A DNA stretch of 64,000 nt from Desulfobacterales bacterium (GTDB lineage Bacteria; Desulfobacterota; Desulfobacteria; Desulfobacterales; JAHEIW01), in NCBI GenBank assembly GCA_030066985.1, contig JASJAN010000020.1:1-64000 (forward strand), given 5' to 3'. Positions 17,208 through 25,072 of the stretch are shown here, in pieces; the stretch's first letter is position 1, and each line of letters starts with the position of its first letter. Under the pieces are notes generated by a model. The model saw nothing but the letters and a program-made list of their open reading frames with translations, ran no database searches and had not been told where the DNA came from. A program made the position numbers and the translations under genes.

Positions 17208-17510
17208 AACCATTCCCCTCCTTTGGCTTGGGCAGCCCAATTGGTCTTGCTTTGCCCTGCCGGTCTGATTATGTAGAAACAATTGAAAATGAAAATTTCC
17301 CCGGAGCGAAAAAGAGCAAGATTTAAGCCATGGCAGCGTTGCAGACGGCGGGTTCTAAAAATCAGGATCAGATTTAATGAATTATTAAAAACTTAGGCTG
17401 AGATACGAATAGTTTGAAATTTCTGGAAGAGAACACGTGGTGTGAGCTGGGGTTACTGGGTTGAAACTTAAATTACCATCTGGTAACCAGAACCTTTATC
17501 AAAAATGTAT
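17208..17510. other. Intergenic stretch, nothing recognised
   Basis: About 300 bases upstream of the duplicated exported protein. It holds that gene's SD and probably its promoter. I see no gene, strong hairpin or named motif. Confidence 0.5.
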
Positions 17511-17819
17511 CTAACCCGTCTGAGGCAGGCAAGAACCAAAGGTTTGACTAATAATCGATGAGGCGGCCATGTAATTTTTGTACAGGCGCCATGATTTACA
17601 AGTTGCCTGTGGCCTGGTATTAGGGATTACATATACAAAGTCAGTAAATTCTAAGGATGGGTTGCTGGTCATCCCAAATATCAGGCCACAATCTGCCATG
17701 CGGGTAATCTCTTTGCATAGCGCCTTACAGAAAACAACATGACCTTGATCGACGCAAAAACCGAGCTATATTCTGACATCGCCATCGATTCTTCGCGAGA
17801 TTGATGAGTTTTTGTACAT
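17511..17819 (-). pseudogene. Possible decayed ORF interrupted by one amber codon
   Basis: Read from ATG 17817-17819, the frame runs 103 codons to TAG 17511-17513 with one internal TAG at 17766-17768. The translation is Cys-rich and protein-like (GFCVDQGHVVFCKALC, CGLIFGMTSNPS). I do not recognise it and the SD is weak. It may be a fragment of a lost gene, or chance. Confidence 0.25.
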
Positions 17820-17854
17820 CTTAGCTTATCAAGGTTGCAAAAAAGGAAAAACAG

Positions 17855-18184
17855 ATGCCATATAATGAAGAGATCAATGCTCGGATCAGAAAGATTGTCA
17901 GCCGCTGGAAAAATGCCGATGCCAAAAAAATGTTCGGCGGGGTCTGCCACCTGCTGAATGGAAACATGGTTTGCGGGGTTTATAAAGATTATCTCATCCT
18001 GCGGCTGGGTGAAGAGGCGTCTGTCAAAGCGTTAAAAAAGACGTATTCGCGACCGTTTGATATCACCGGCAAACCCATGAAAGGTTGGGTGATGCTTGAA
18101 GATCGGGGCTTTAAAAGCGAAGATCAACTCAGAGCCTGGCTGAACAAGGCCAAAGATTTTGTCAACACCCTGCCGCCCAAATGA
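17855..18184 (+). CDS. TfoX N-terminal domain protein
   Basis: 109-residue protein matching the stand-alone TfoX_N family: an N-terminal amphipathic segment, then KKMFGGVCHLLNGNMVCGVYKDYLILRLG and a C-terminal KGWVMLEDRGFKSEDQLRAWL. TfoX_N proteins are distantly related to the Haemophilus competence regulator, but the single-domain versions have no proven role. The stop overlaps the start of the next gene by four bases, so the two form an operon. Confidence 0.82.
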   Translation: MPYNEEINARIRKIVSRWKNADAKKMFGGVCHLLNGNMVCGVYKDYLILRLGEEASVKALKKTYSRPFDITGKPMKGWVMLEDRGFKSEDQLRAWLNKAKDFVNTLPPK

Positions 18185-18723
18185 ATTTCACTGTTGACAT
18201 CCCGGAAATAGCCCCGCTGTTTGAGGGATCAAACTATATCGATATTAAGACCATCGAAGGCAAAACATCATTGCGTCGGTTTGTGGCGTCAATGCTGTCT
18301 TACTATCCTTGGTGGATTGTGTTGCTTTATCGTATTCGGAGCGCTCTGGTGAAGATCCTGGGATTAGTGGCGCACGAAGCACCGGAAGTTTTGCCGAGCC
18401 TGCAGCCGGATGATGTGTCCTTTGTGGTGGGTGATGTGGTCACCTTCTTTACCGTGCGATTGGCAAAAGAGGAACATTATTGGGTCAGCGAGACACCGCA
18501 AGATAAACACTTAAAAGCTTTTTTGGGCGTTGTCGTCGAACCTATAGCCGAAAACCGCAAACGCTTTCATGTGGCCACCATTGTACACTACAAACACTGG
18601 ACCGGCCCGCTGTATTTTAACTTGATTCGCCCCTTTCACCATCTGGTGGTCAGTCGCATGATGCGAGCCGGGTTGACGCGCCGACCATCACCGCTTATGG
18701 CAAGCGCTCCAGATGACGGTTGA
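18181..18723 (+). CDS. DUF2867-family protein
   Basis: 180-residue protein of the DUF2867 type, a family often fused to or neighbouring SDR-like proteins. Visible marks are YYPWWIVLLYRIRSALVKIL, VSETPQDKHLKAFLGVVVE, and a C-terminal VHYKHWTGPLYFNLIRPFHH, all typical of the family. Function unknown. It is coupled to the TfoX_N gene. Its last 29 bases overlap the convergent thioredoxin-fold selenoprotein gene. Confidence 0.72.
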   Translation: MNFTVDIPEIAPLFEGSNYIDIKTIEGKTSLRRFVASMLSYYPWWIVLLYRIRSALVKILGLVAHEAPEVLPSLQPDDVSFVVGDVVTFFTVRLAKEEHYWVSETPQDKHLKAFLGVVVEPIAENRKRFHVATIVHYKHWTGPLYFNLIRPFHHLVVSRMMRAGLTRRPSPLMASAPDDG

Positions 18724-18967
18724 TCGCTTGTTCCAATTTTCTTTTGCGAATATCGGTTCCCTCAACAATAATTTCATCACCCACCATCACTGCTGGCGCC
18801 ACCGGCAGATCGAGCTCAAAATATTCGTCGGTCATAAATTCGTCTTTTGGTTTTTCTATTGTTTCAATCTCGATATCGTATTTTGCGCCCAACCTGGGCA
18901 TCATTTTTTTGAAGTGCTTTCAGGGTTTACCATTGGGCAGGTTCATGAAAAATATGACCTTTAACAT
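18695..18967 (-). CDS. Small thioredoxin/glutaredoxin-fold selenoprotein (Sec16)
   Basis: 90-residue cytoplasmic redox protein if TGA at 18920-18922 is read as Sec. It begins MLKVIFFMNLPNGKP-U-KHFKK and continues in frame through a typical thioredoxin-like core with the cis-Pro segment LPVAPAVMVGDEIIVEG. Sec sits at the end of strand 1/start of helix 1, where such folds place the active-site (resolving) Cys; the other Cys is replaced by Gly. SD GGGAGG five bases before ATG 18965-18967 fits the full-length start, whereas the internal Met used after the UGA has none. A candidate SECIS follows. It lies just downstream of the rhodanese-DsbD selenoprotein on the same strand, so it is a plausible partner. 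Confidence 0.78.
18886..18900 (-). promoter_or_regulatory. Candidate SECIS stem-loop for the thioredoxin-fold protein
   Basis: On the minus strand GCCCA (18899-18895) pairs with TGGGC (18891-18887) around loop GGT, with an extra U-G pair at the base. The loop starts with G and lies about 26 bases past the UGA, within the known bacterial SECIS window. Confidence 0.6.
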
Positions 18968-19099
18968 AAAATCCTCCCTTTATGACTTGAATCTTGCATT
19001 AAAACTAATGAGACGTTTTAGTATTTATAATAGCAGCAGATTAAGTAAGTCGGATAATTAGACCAATTAACGATCAAGTCACACCAAAACCTCCGACTC

Positions 19100-19147
19100 G
19101 CCCTGTTGAATGCTGCTTCGCGGCCCCCATAGGGGATTCAACAGGGC
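19100..19147. repeat. Long hairpin between two selenoprotein genes
   Basis: GCCCTGTTGAAT (19100-19111) and ATTCAACAGGGC (19136-19147) are perfect 12-bp arms around a 24-base loop. No T-run follows on either side, so it is not a standard terminator. It could affect read-through from the upstream gene. Confidence 0.6.
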
Positions 19148-19164
19148 TCGTGCAAATTCAAGTT

Positions 19165-20898
19165 CTAGTTTCTAATTTCTGCCATGTGCACCAAAAATTG
19201 ATCGGATGGCACAAAATCCACCAGGCGCAATCCGCTTCGTTCATTGCCCTGCCGATCCAAAAACACAATCGTGGGAACACCTTTAACGTTATATTGCCGT
19301 AAAAGGTCTTCATAAACAGGGTTACCTTTGCGTGTGAGGTCAACCTTGATCATGATAAAATTGTTTTCTGCCTGCTTGACAATTTCAGAATCATGAAAAG
19401 TGACGTTGTCCAGCTCACGGCAGGGGGCGCACCAGTCGGCATAAAAATCAAGGATCACCGGCTTTTTTAACTGCCGGGCTTCCAGCAGCAATGATTCCGT
19501 ATAGGGCTGCCAACTCACGCCGGGGCCGCGTAGCAACCATGAACCGATTAGAATCGTGGCCATCACCAGCCCCACTGTTACCGCAGCGACCCGCAGCCAC
19601 TCGAACGCGCGAAATCCGGCCCGGGTCCTGTCAATCCACCCCAGGTGCAATGCCGCTGCCAGCGCCACCGCTGCCAGCAAAAAGATTCTTGCGGTTTCAG
19701 ATAATAACGGCTGAAGAAAATAAGCCGCCATACCCACCAAAATCCAGCCGAGCAGCTTTTTGACCCATAGCATCCATTCACCCGAACGAGGCAGTTTGCT
19801 CAGCTGTCCGGAAAACAGAGCCAGAAAAAAGAGGGGAAGGCCCAGGCCCAGGCTTAACGTAAAAAAGATTGAAAAAGCGATCCATAGGTTTCCAATCGTC
19901 GCCACCCATGTCAGCAGGCCTAAAATAAACGGTCCGATACAAGCAGAGGCAACCACCCCCAATGTCAGCCCCATGAAGAGGCTGCCCAAGTAGCCGGTAT
20001 ATGTCTTTGATGCTGCCTGCGATAAAGCATATGGCAGACGGATTTCCCAGAGCCCAAAGAGGCTGGTGGCAAAAAAGATCAGGACAGACGCCACCAGAAT
20101 GAGAACGATGGGATGCTGCAGTGAACTGCCGAACATGCCGCCGGTCAGAGCGGCTACTACTCCGAGCACAGAGTTGGTTGTTGCCAGCCCCCCGATATAG
20201 CAGGCGCCATGGATGACCAGCTTTCCCTGACTCTCAGAGCGCTGGCCGCCGAAATAAGAAACCGTAATCGGAATCAGCGGATAGATACACGGTGTCAGAT
20301 TCAGTGCGATTCCGCCGGCAAAGATGCCCAGTAGCGTCCAGATAATGGCCCAGCCGTGTAAGGGTTTGGATTGTTGGGGGGTCAGCGATGTTTCAGACAG
20401 ACCGGCCGGGGAGCTTTCAACCGGAAACTTCCGGGAATGCCATTCCGGATAGCCCATGGGATCGCGAAAGACGTTTTGATAACCCAGTTTTACGGCCACC
20501 CGGGCCGCCGAGTCGCTACGGGCTCATGCCAGCCCCGCTCAGTAAAATATGGTGAAACGAGATTTGTCCGGGTCGAGCAATTTTTCAAGAGCGCCTTTTT
20601 TACGCCAGCGGGACAGCCAGGTCGGCTCCATCGGGAAATTGACGGCGCCTTTTATATGTCCGGTGCGGTATTCCCATTCCTGACGAGTGTCCACCAGAAG
20701 CAGAGATTCCGGATCCTCCTTATACTGCCTGAATAATTCATCCGTGGTTATCAGTTGGTAGCCACCTTGAGTGGCCTCGCTCTTAACATCATCCCAGGTG
20801 GCCTCTTTTGGAGGAACAGTCCGGTTTGCGTTCCAGATAACACCCATCGTGATGGCGACAGCCATCAGTGAGATTATTAATTTTTTAACGTCTTTCAT
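19165..20898 (-). CDS. Membrane rhodanese-DsbD-thioredoxin fusion, predicted selenoprotein with two Sec
   Basis: 577-residue inner-membrane protein spanning two frames joined only by two in-frame UGAs (20539-20541 and 20524-20526), Sec120 and Sec125. N-terminal anchor (~6-24), periplasmic rhodanese domain (~45-160) whose active-site loop reads FY-U-AGLA-U-ARSDSAARVAVKLGY, then a DsbD/ScsB-like eight-helix domain with redox Cys in LTPCIYPLIP and ASACIGPFIL, and a C-terminal thioredoxin domain with ADWCAPCREL. The neighbouring rhodaneses have YC-SGRT-C and YC-RGPY-C at the same place, so both UGAs replace conserved Cys. DsbD domains move electrons from cytoplasmic thioredoxin to the periplasm, so this fusion may reduce or transfer persulfide or selenide sulfur on its own rhodanese domain (inference). 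The start overlaps the ArsR-rhodanese gene by 14 bases. Confidence 0.83.
20492..20508 (-). promoter_or_regulatory. Candidate SECIS stem-loop for the rhodanese fusion
   Basis: On the minus strand GCGGCC (20508-20503) pairs with GGCCGT (20497-20492, one G-U) around loop CGGGT, with G in the second loop position. The stem begins 15 bases after the second UGA and 30 after the first, so one element could serve both. Confidence 0.5.
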
Positions 20899-21577
20899 CG
20901 GTCAATCTTTCGGCCGTTTCAATTAGAAATCCAAGGGCTTTCAAATCCTGGATTCCCTCCTCGAGTCGTATGGCTTGAAAGCCTTTGGCGCGCAGCATCT
21001 CAACAGCCTGTATCGAGAGGACGCAATAAGGCCCTCGGCAATAGGCTACAATATCCTGATCGTGCGGCAACTTGGACAGGCTTGCTTTTAAATCCTGAAT
21101 GGGGATGGATAAGGCCCCGGGAATATGCCCGGCGTTGTATTCTTCTACAGGACGTACATCCAAGACTGTCACTGCCTCCTTACGGACAAGCTCGAGAAGC
21201 GCCTCACGGTTTACCGGCTCCATTCCTTCTTTTCCTTCCAGAAAGCGACGCTTGATTTGTTCCACCTCCGCCAGCCGGCTCTCAGCAAGTACACGCATAA
21301 CGCGGAAAAATTCACAAACCGTCTGGTCGGCAAGACGGTAGATAACGTACAAGCCTTTTTTTTCGGTCTCCACGAGGCGAGCAGCGCGCAGAATCTGTAG
21401 ATGTTGAGAGGCATTGGCAACCGTTAAGCCGGATTCTTTGGCCAAGGCCTCTACGGTGCGCGGGCTTTGGCATAGTAGATCCAAAAGTTCCAGCCGTTTC
21501 GGACTGGAAACCGATTTGCCGATACGTGCAAACTGCTCATAAATCGCATCCTTGAAAGCCCGATTCGGATTTTTCAT
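20885..21577 (-). CDS. ArsR-type repressor fused to a rhodanese domain
   Basis: 230-residue transcription factor. Residues ~10-100 are an ArsR winged helix (SPKRLELLDLL, LTVANASQHLQILRAARLVE) lacking the usual metal-binding Cys cluster. Residues ~115-220 are a rhodanese domain with DVRPVEEYNAGHIPGALSIP and catalytic loop AYCRGPYCVLS. The fusion suggests a regulator that senses a sulfur transfer state, such as a persulfide on the rhodanese Cys; this is inference from architecture. It begins the operon with the Sec-rhodanese-DsbD gene (14-base overlap). A strong palindromic operator overlaps its promoter. Confidence 0.85.
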   Translation of the reverse strand: MKNPNRAFKDAIYEQFARIGKSVSSPKRLELLDLLCQSPRTVEALAKESGLTVANASQHLQILRAARLVETEKKGLYVIYRLADQTVCEFFRVMRVLAESRLAEVEQIKRRFLEGKEGMEPVNREALLELVRKEAVTVLDVRPVEEYNAGHIPGALSIPIQDLKASLSKLPHDQDIVAYCRGPYCVLSIQAVEMLRAKGFQAIRLEEGIQDLKALGFLIETAERLTDERR

Positions 21578-21592
21578 GATGCACTCCTTAAG

Positions 21593-21640
21593 TATTCAAT
21601 TGATTAATTGAATATAAAAGATATCTTATACTTTTGTCAA
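21593..21640 (-). promoter_or_regulatory. Promoter and operator of the ArsR-rhodanese operon
   Basis: On the minus strand TTGACA (21640-21635) is followed by TTATAT/TATATT (21617-21611) at 17-18 bases. Next to the -10 is a perfect 9-bp inverted repeat, TATTCAATT (21593-21601) and AATTGAATA (21606-21614), spaced by GATT. An ArsR-type autoregulatory operator is the simplest reading. Confidence 0.72.
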
Positions 21641-21641
21641 T

Positions 21642-21677
21642 AAAAAAAGGCAGCGGAAACCATGTATTTCCACTGCC
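21642..21677 (-). terminator. Rho-independent terminator after the MauE-like gene
   Basis: On the minus strand GGCAGTGGAAA (21677-21667) pairs with TTTCCGCTGCC (21659-21649), one G-U/mismatch, followed by seven T. It should stop transcription from the rhodanese/MauE unit before the ArsR-rhodanese promoter. Confidence 0.85.
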
Positions 21678-21766
21678 TGCTATTAAAGAAATTTAGAAGC
21701 CGCTTGTCCTAGTAAAATTATTTTATCTCATCTACCACTGGGCGGACGCCAGGCAGGCATCTTTGG

Positions 21767-22243
21767 TTATTTTTGAGAGCTCAGACGGCCAAAGCTGGTT
21801 CTACGGTGACCATCAAATAGAACAATTTGCAGACCCAGGATAAAGTAGATGATGTCGCGGACCAGGGTTACTCTGGCAGAACCGGAATTTTCGTTCTGGC
21901 TGACTGCAAAACAGCCGCAATCAAATTCATGACCGCGAATCAAATTAATTGTTAAAACCGTCATAAAGGCGAGCAGCAAACCCACAATGACAAAGGCAGC
22001 CGAGCGCGGGTAAATACCGCCAATCAATGCCAAGCCAGCAACCAACTCCAGAAACGGTATGATGATGGCAATCAGATTAATGAACGCATGTGGAAAAAGG
22101 TCATAACCATATACAATTTTGGCAAACTCCGCCGGCGAGATGATCTTGTGAATACTGGCATAGATAAAGGTCAATCCCAAAATCCAGCGGGCCGCCAGTT
22201 CGATCCAGCTATTATTGATGATGGATAGCGTAAAATTATTCAA
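21767..22243 (-). CDS. MauE/DoxX-like membrane protein
   Basis: 158-residue inner-membrane protein with four predicted TM helices and the MauE/DoxX pattern (ELAARWILGLTFIYASIHKI, PFLELVAGLALIGG). A Cys pair (FDCGCF) lies after TM3. MauE-like proteins are linked to disulfide formation and thiol redox maturation; DoxX-like proteins to sulfur oxidation. It overlaps the upstream rhodanese gene by eight bases. A two-gene operon of a periplasmic rhodanese and a quinone-linked redox membrane protein is plausible. Confidence 0.75.
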   Translation of the reverse strand: MNNFTLSIINNSWIELAARWILGLTFIYASIHKIISPAEFAKIVYGYDLFPHAFINLIAIIIPFLELVAGLALIGGIYPRSAAFVIVGLLLAFMTVLTINLIRGHEFDCGCFAVSQNENSGSARVTLVRDIIYFILGLQIVLFDGHRRTSFGRLSSQK

Positions 22244-22730
22244 TCGGGTAGCCCTCTGCTTCCCAACCCGGAAAGCCGTCGATAAAAACGCGCACCTCTG
22301 TGAACCCGGCCTCCAAAAGTAACTCGGCCAGTTGATGGCTGTCCTCGCAGGTTCGGCCTGAACAATAGGTAACGATGGGTTGATCCGGCGGGAACTGATT
22401 CATAAACAATTCAATTCGTTGATCAAATCGTCCCACTGGCAATGATATGGCTTCCGGGATATGTCCTTTTTCATAGTCTTCCGCCGAGCGGGCATCTACA
22501 AAAAGCGTATCACCGGTATAAAATATTTTGGCGGCCTCGGTTACCTGGTCAATTTCCGCAATGCGATATTTATTTTGATCTGCGGCCTGGGCGGTAATCA
22601 CCCCTGTGGCGGTGTCCCATTGGCCCACCAGGGCAATACCCCTCGGCGACAGATGATTGACCACCAGCGCCAACAACACCGAAACACCCACCAGAATGAT
22701 AATCTCTTTTATTGTTTTACCGTAAATCAT
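22236..22730 (-). CDS. Membrane-anchored periplasmic rhodanese
   Basis: 164 residues with one N-terminal TM (~8-27) and a rhodanese domain (~55-160): FVDARSAEDYEKGHIPEAISLP, catalytic loop TYCSGRTCEDS with a CxxxxC pair, and C-terminal FIDGFPGWEAEGYP. The likely role is sulfur (persulfide) transfer in the periplasm. It serves as a useful in-window template for the Sec-containing paralogue, whose UGAs match both of its Cys. Confidence 0.85.
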   Translation of the reverse strand: MIYGKTIKEIIILVGVSVLLALVVNHLSPRGIALVGQWDTATGVITAQAADQNKYRIAEIDQVTEAAKIFYTGDTLFVDARSAEDYEKGHIPEAISLPVGRFDQRIELFMNQFPPDQPIVTYCSGRTCEDSHQLAELLLEAGFTEVRVFIDGFPGWEAEGYPIE

Positions 22731-22903
22731 TTACAAATCCTTAGATCAATTTGTTAATGATCTGGAGTTTTATTGGAATTGACTTCAAGACTTCAGGTCT
22801 TGTCCGAGGGTCCCCGCATAATGCGGGATTTCACATCTTGATTTTATACATTAAGGCGTTCAAGCGGCGTGCTAATAGATCTACCTGCAAACGGGCCCGC
22901 CAG

Positions 22904-23770
22904 CTAATCTGTCTTTATAAATGTGCCGTTCCTAATTTCATTTAATGTTTGTTGAATCTCTGCCTGAGTATTCATCACAAACGGCCCATAGCGCACGATG
23001 GGTTCGTTTAAAGGTTTGCCGGCAATCAGCAGGAACCTTACGCCTTGATTTCCTGACTGCACCGATACCAGATCCCCATCTCCAAAGACAATCAGACGTG
23101 GGTGCCCAACTACCGATTCCTGGCCACCACCATTTTTACCAAAATCGCCTTCACCTTCGAATACATAAGCAATGGCGGCGTGGTCGCTGGCAACTGCCTG
23201 TGAATATGAGTTGTCCGGGGGTACGGATACATCTTGATAGATCGGTTCTGCATAGATTTCTTTTACCGGTCCGCTGACACCATTGACTTCACCGGCGATT
23301 ACCCGGATGATGACGCCATTATCTTGCTGAACTTCCGGTATTTGCTCTGAGGTAATATTCTGATAGCGCGGGGCGGTCATTTTGAGATTTGCCGGAAGGT
23401 TAACCCATAGCTGAAAGCCTTTCATTTCACCTTCAATCTGTTGGGGCATTTCCTCATGCAAAATACCCCGACCAGACGTCATCCACTGGACATCGCCGTC
23501 GGTGATGCTGCCTGAATTGCCGATGCTGTCTTTATGGTTAACACGCCCTCGTATCATGTACGTCACGGTTTCAATCCCACGATGCGGATGCATGGGAAAT
23601 CCCTTCATGTAATCATCAGGATTGCTGGATCCAAAATGATCAAACAGCAAAAATGGATCGACATGATCCAGCTCAGCGGTGGCAATACTTCTGATCAATC
23701 GCACGCCGGCGCCTTCAAGCACCGGTCGAGGCTCGATGATACGCGCCATTTTTCTCACATGATATGTCAT
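22904..23770 (-). CDS. Pirin-family cupin protein
   Basis: 288-residue bicupin of the pirin family. The N-terminal cupin keeps the metal ligands in FPMHPHRGIETVTYMIRG and the family motif MTSGRGILHEEMP. Bacterial pirins include quercetin dioxygenases and redox-linked regulators. It lies 38 bases after wrbA on the same strand, with its own SD (GGAAGGGG), so it is probably the third gene of a marR-wrbA-pirin operon responding to quinones or electrophiles. Confidence 0.9.
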   Translation of the reverse strand: MTYHVRKMARIIEPRPVLEGAGVRLIRSIATAELDHVDPFLLFDHFGSSNPDDYMKGFPMHPHRGIETVTYMIRGRVNHKDSIGNSGSITDGDVQWMTSGRGILHEEMPQQIEGEMKGFQLWVNLPANLKMTAPRYQNITSEQIPEVQQDNGVIIRVIAGEVNGVSGPVKEIYAEPIYQDVSVPPDNSYSQAVASDHAAIAYVFEGEGDFGKNGGGQESVVGHPRLIVFGDGDLVSVQSGNQGVRFLLIAGKPLNEPIVRYGPFVMNTQAEIQQTLNEIRNGTFIKTD

Positions 23771-23808
23771 ATTTTTCCCCTTCCGATATTTATCATCAAA
23801 GTCGCTGA

Positions 23809-24420
23809 CTAAACGCTCAATTTTGACGCGATTTCAGCCACATGTTTGCCCTGGAAGCGTGCACCCTCTAACTCATTTTCGGTAGGCATGCGCGAACCAT
23901 CTCCCCCGGCAATGGTTGCGGCACCATAGGGGGAACCGCCGGTAATCTCATCGACGCGCATCTGGCCCTGAAAGGCATAGGGCAAGCCGACCACTACGAA
24001 ACCGTGATGCAGCAGGGTGATATGAAAACTCAGAATGGTCGACTCCTGACCGCCATGCTGGGTGGCGCTGCAGGTAAAGACGCTGCCGACTTTGCCGACC
24101 AGAGAACCGTTGGCCCACAGTTGTCCGGTAGCATCCAAAAATTGACGCATCTGTCCGCACATATTGCCAAATCGGGTCGGTGTGCCGAAGATAACGGCAT
24201 CGGCCTGGGCCAGCTCGTCTACCGTGCATTCGGGTATGTGAGAAAACGTTTTTTGGGCCTCGACCGCGCCCATTTTCTCGAGAACTTCCGGCGTCAAGGT
24301 CTCCGGTACCCGCCGAATATCGACTTCAGCGCCGGCCACTTTTTTGACGCCTTCAGCAACCGCCTCTGCCATTTGATAAACGTGTCCGTATGTGGAATAA
24401 AAAACAATCAGTACTTTCAT
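23809..24420 (-). CDS. wrbA: NAD(P)H:quinone oxidoreductase WrbA
   Basis: 203-residue cytoplasmic flavodoxin-like FMN enzyme that reduces quinones by two electrons. Family marks are [22 protein letters not shown] at the start, [24 protein letters not shown], and [12 protein letters not shown]. The length is normal for WrbA. It overlaps the MarR gene by four bases and has SD AAGGAG inside it. Confidence 0.93.
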   Translation of the reverse strand: MKVLIVFYSTYGHVYQMAEAVAEGVKKVAGAEVDIRRVPETLTPEVLEKMGAVEAQKTFSHIPECTVDELAQADAVIFGTPTRFGNMCGQMRQFLDATGQLWANGSLVGKVGSVFTCSATQHGGQESTILSFHITLLHHGFVVVGLPYAFQGQMRVDEITGGSPYGAATIAGGDGSRMPTENELEGARFQGKHVAEIASKLSV

Positions 24421-24896
24421 GGTTCACTCCTTTTGCTCGTTCTGTGTGCTTTATTGCCAAGTCCTATCTTTTTACACAACCTGCTAAGCGTATTCTGTTC
24501 TTTTTCACTCAAAACGCTCATTTCTGCTGCAATCACAGCGGCATGCCGTGGGAAAATGCTGCTGATAAGTTTATGTCCCTGATTCGTAAGATGGATAATG
24601 AAATAGCGCCTGTCAACTTCAGAGCGGTTACGTTTGACGAGTCCACTTTTTTCAAGATTGTCGGCCACCATGGTAATGTTGCCGCTGCTCCTAAGAATTT
24701 TTTGTCCGATTTGTTTCTGGGATAGGGGGCCCAGGTGGTACAGCGCCTCCAGCACGGCAAACTGACTTAACGTCAGTCCTTTTGACGATAGATGCTGGTG
24801 GGTGCGCTGGGTCACCGATTCGGCCGCCCGCATAAGTTTGACGTAAGTGTTCAGCGCCCGGCGCTCATTTTTATGTCCGTTGTATTTTGCTGCCAT
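24417..24896 (-). CDS. MarR-family repressor
   Basis: 159-residue winged-helix regulator ([27 protein letters not shown], then [20 protein letters not shown]). It is the first gene of a likely operon with wrbA and pirin. MarR-type repressors upstream of quinone reductases usually sense quinones or oxidants. An AT-rich palindrome lies just ahead of the gene. No Cys-based sensor pair is obvious apart from the C-terminal Cys in SRLCKKIG. Confidence 0.85.
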   Translation of the reverse strand: MAAKYNGHKNERRALNTYVKLMRAAESVTQRTHQHLSSKGLTLSQFAVLEALYHLGPLSQKQIGQKILRSSGNITMVADNLEKSGLVKRNRSEVDRRYFIIHLTNQGHKLISSIFPRHAAVIAAEMSVLSEKEQNTLSRLCKKIGLGNKAHRTSKRSEP

Positions 24897-24908
24897 AATA
24901 CCTCTATG

Positions 24909-24954
24909 TTAAATAGTTTAATATTAAATTAATATTAACCTATTTAAATGTCAA
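24909..24954 (-). promoter_or_regulatory. Promoter and MarR operator candidate
   Basis: TTAAATAG (24909-24916) and CTATTTAA (24940-24947) are perfect inverted arms. Between them are two TTAATATTAA-like palindromes. A minus-strand TTGACA lies at 24954-24949, so the operator covers the spacer and -10. Confidence 0.6.
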
Positions 24955-25072
24955 GGGTTTTGGCTTGATTTTTATATGTCAAAGGAAATTAAGGTCACAG
25001 GTCCGGGGAGAATTCTAAACTTTTGAGCAGCACTTTTGAACCCGGTGGGATAAAAATTCAACAAAATGGAAT

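Noticed and set aside
19100-19147. Hairpin as rho-independent terminator
   Set aside because: The arms are strong but no T-run follows on either strand.
20539-20898. Calling the rhodanese part as a separate 119-residue protein
   Set aside because: It would end right at the active-site residue and lack the second half of the domain; the frame continues in register through the UGAs.
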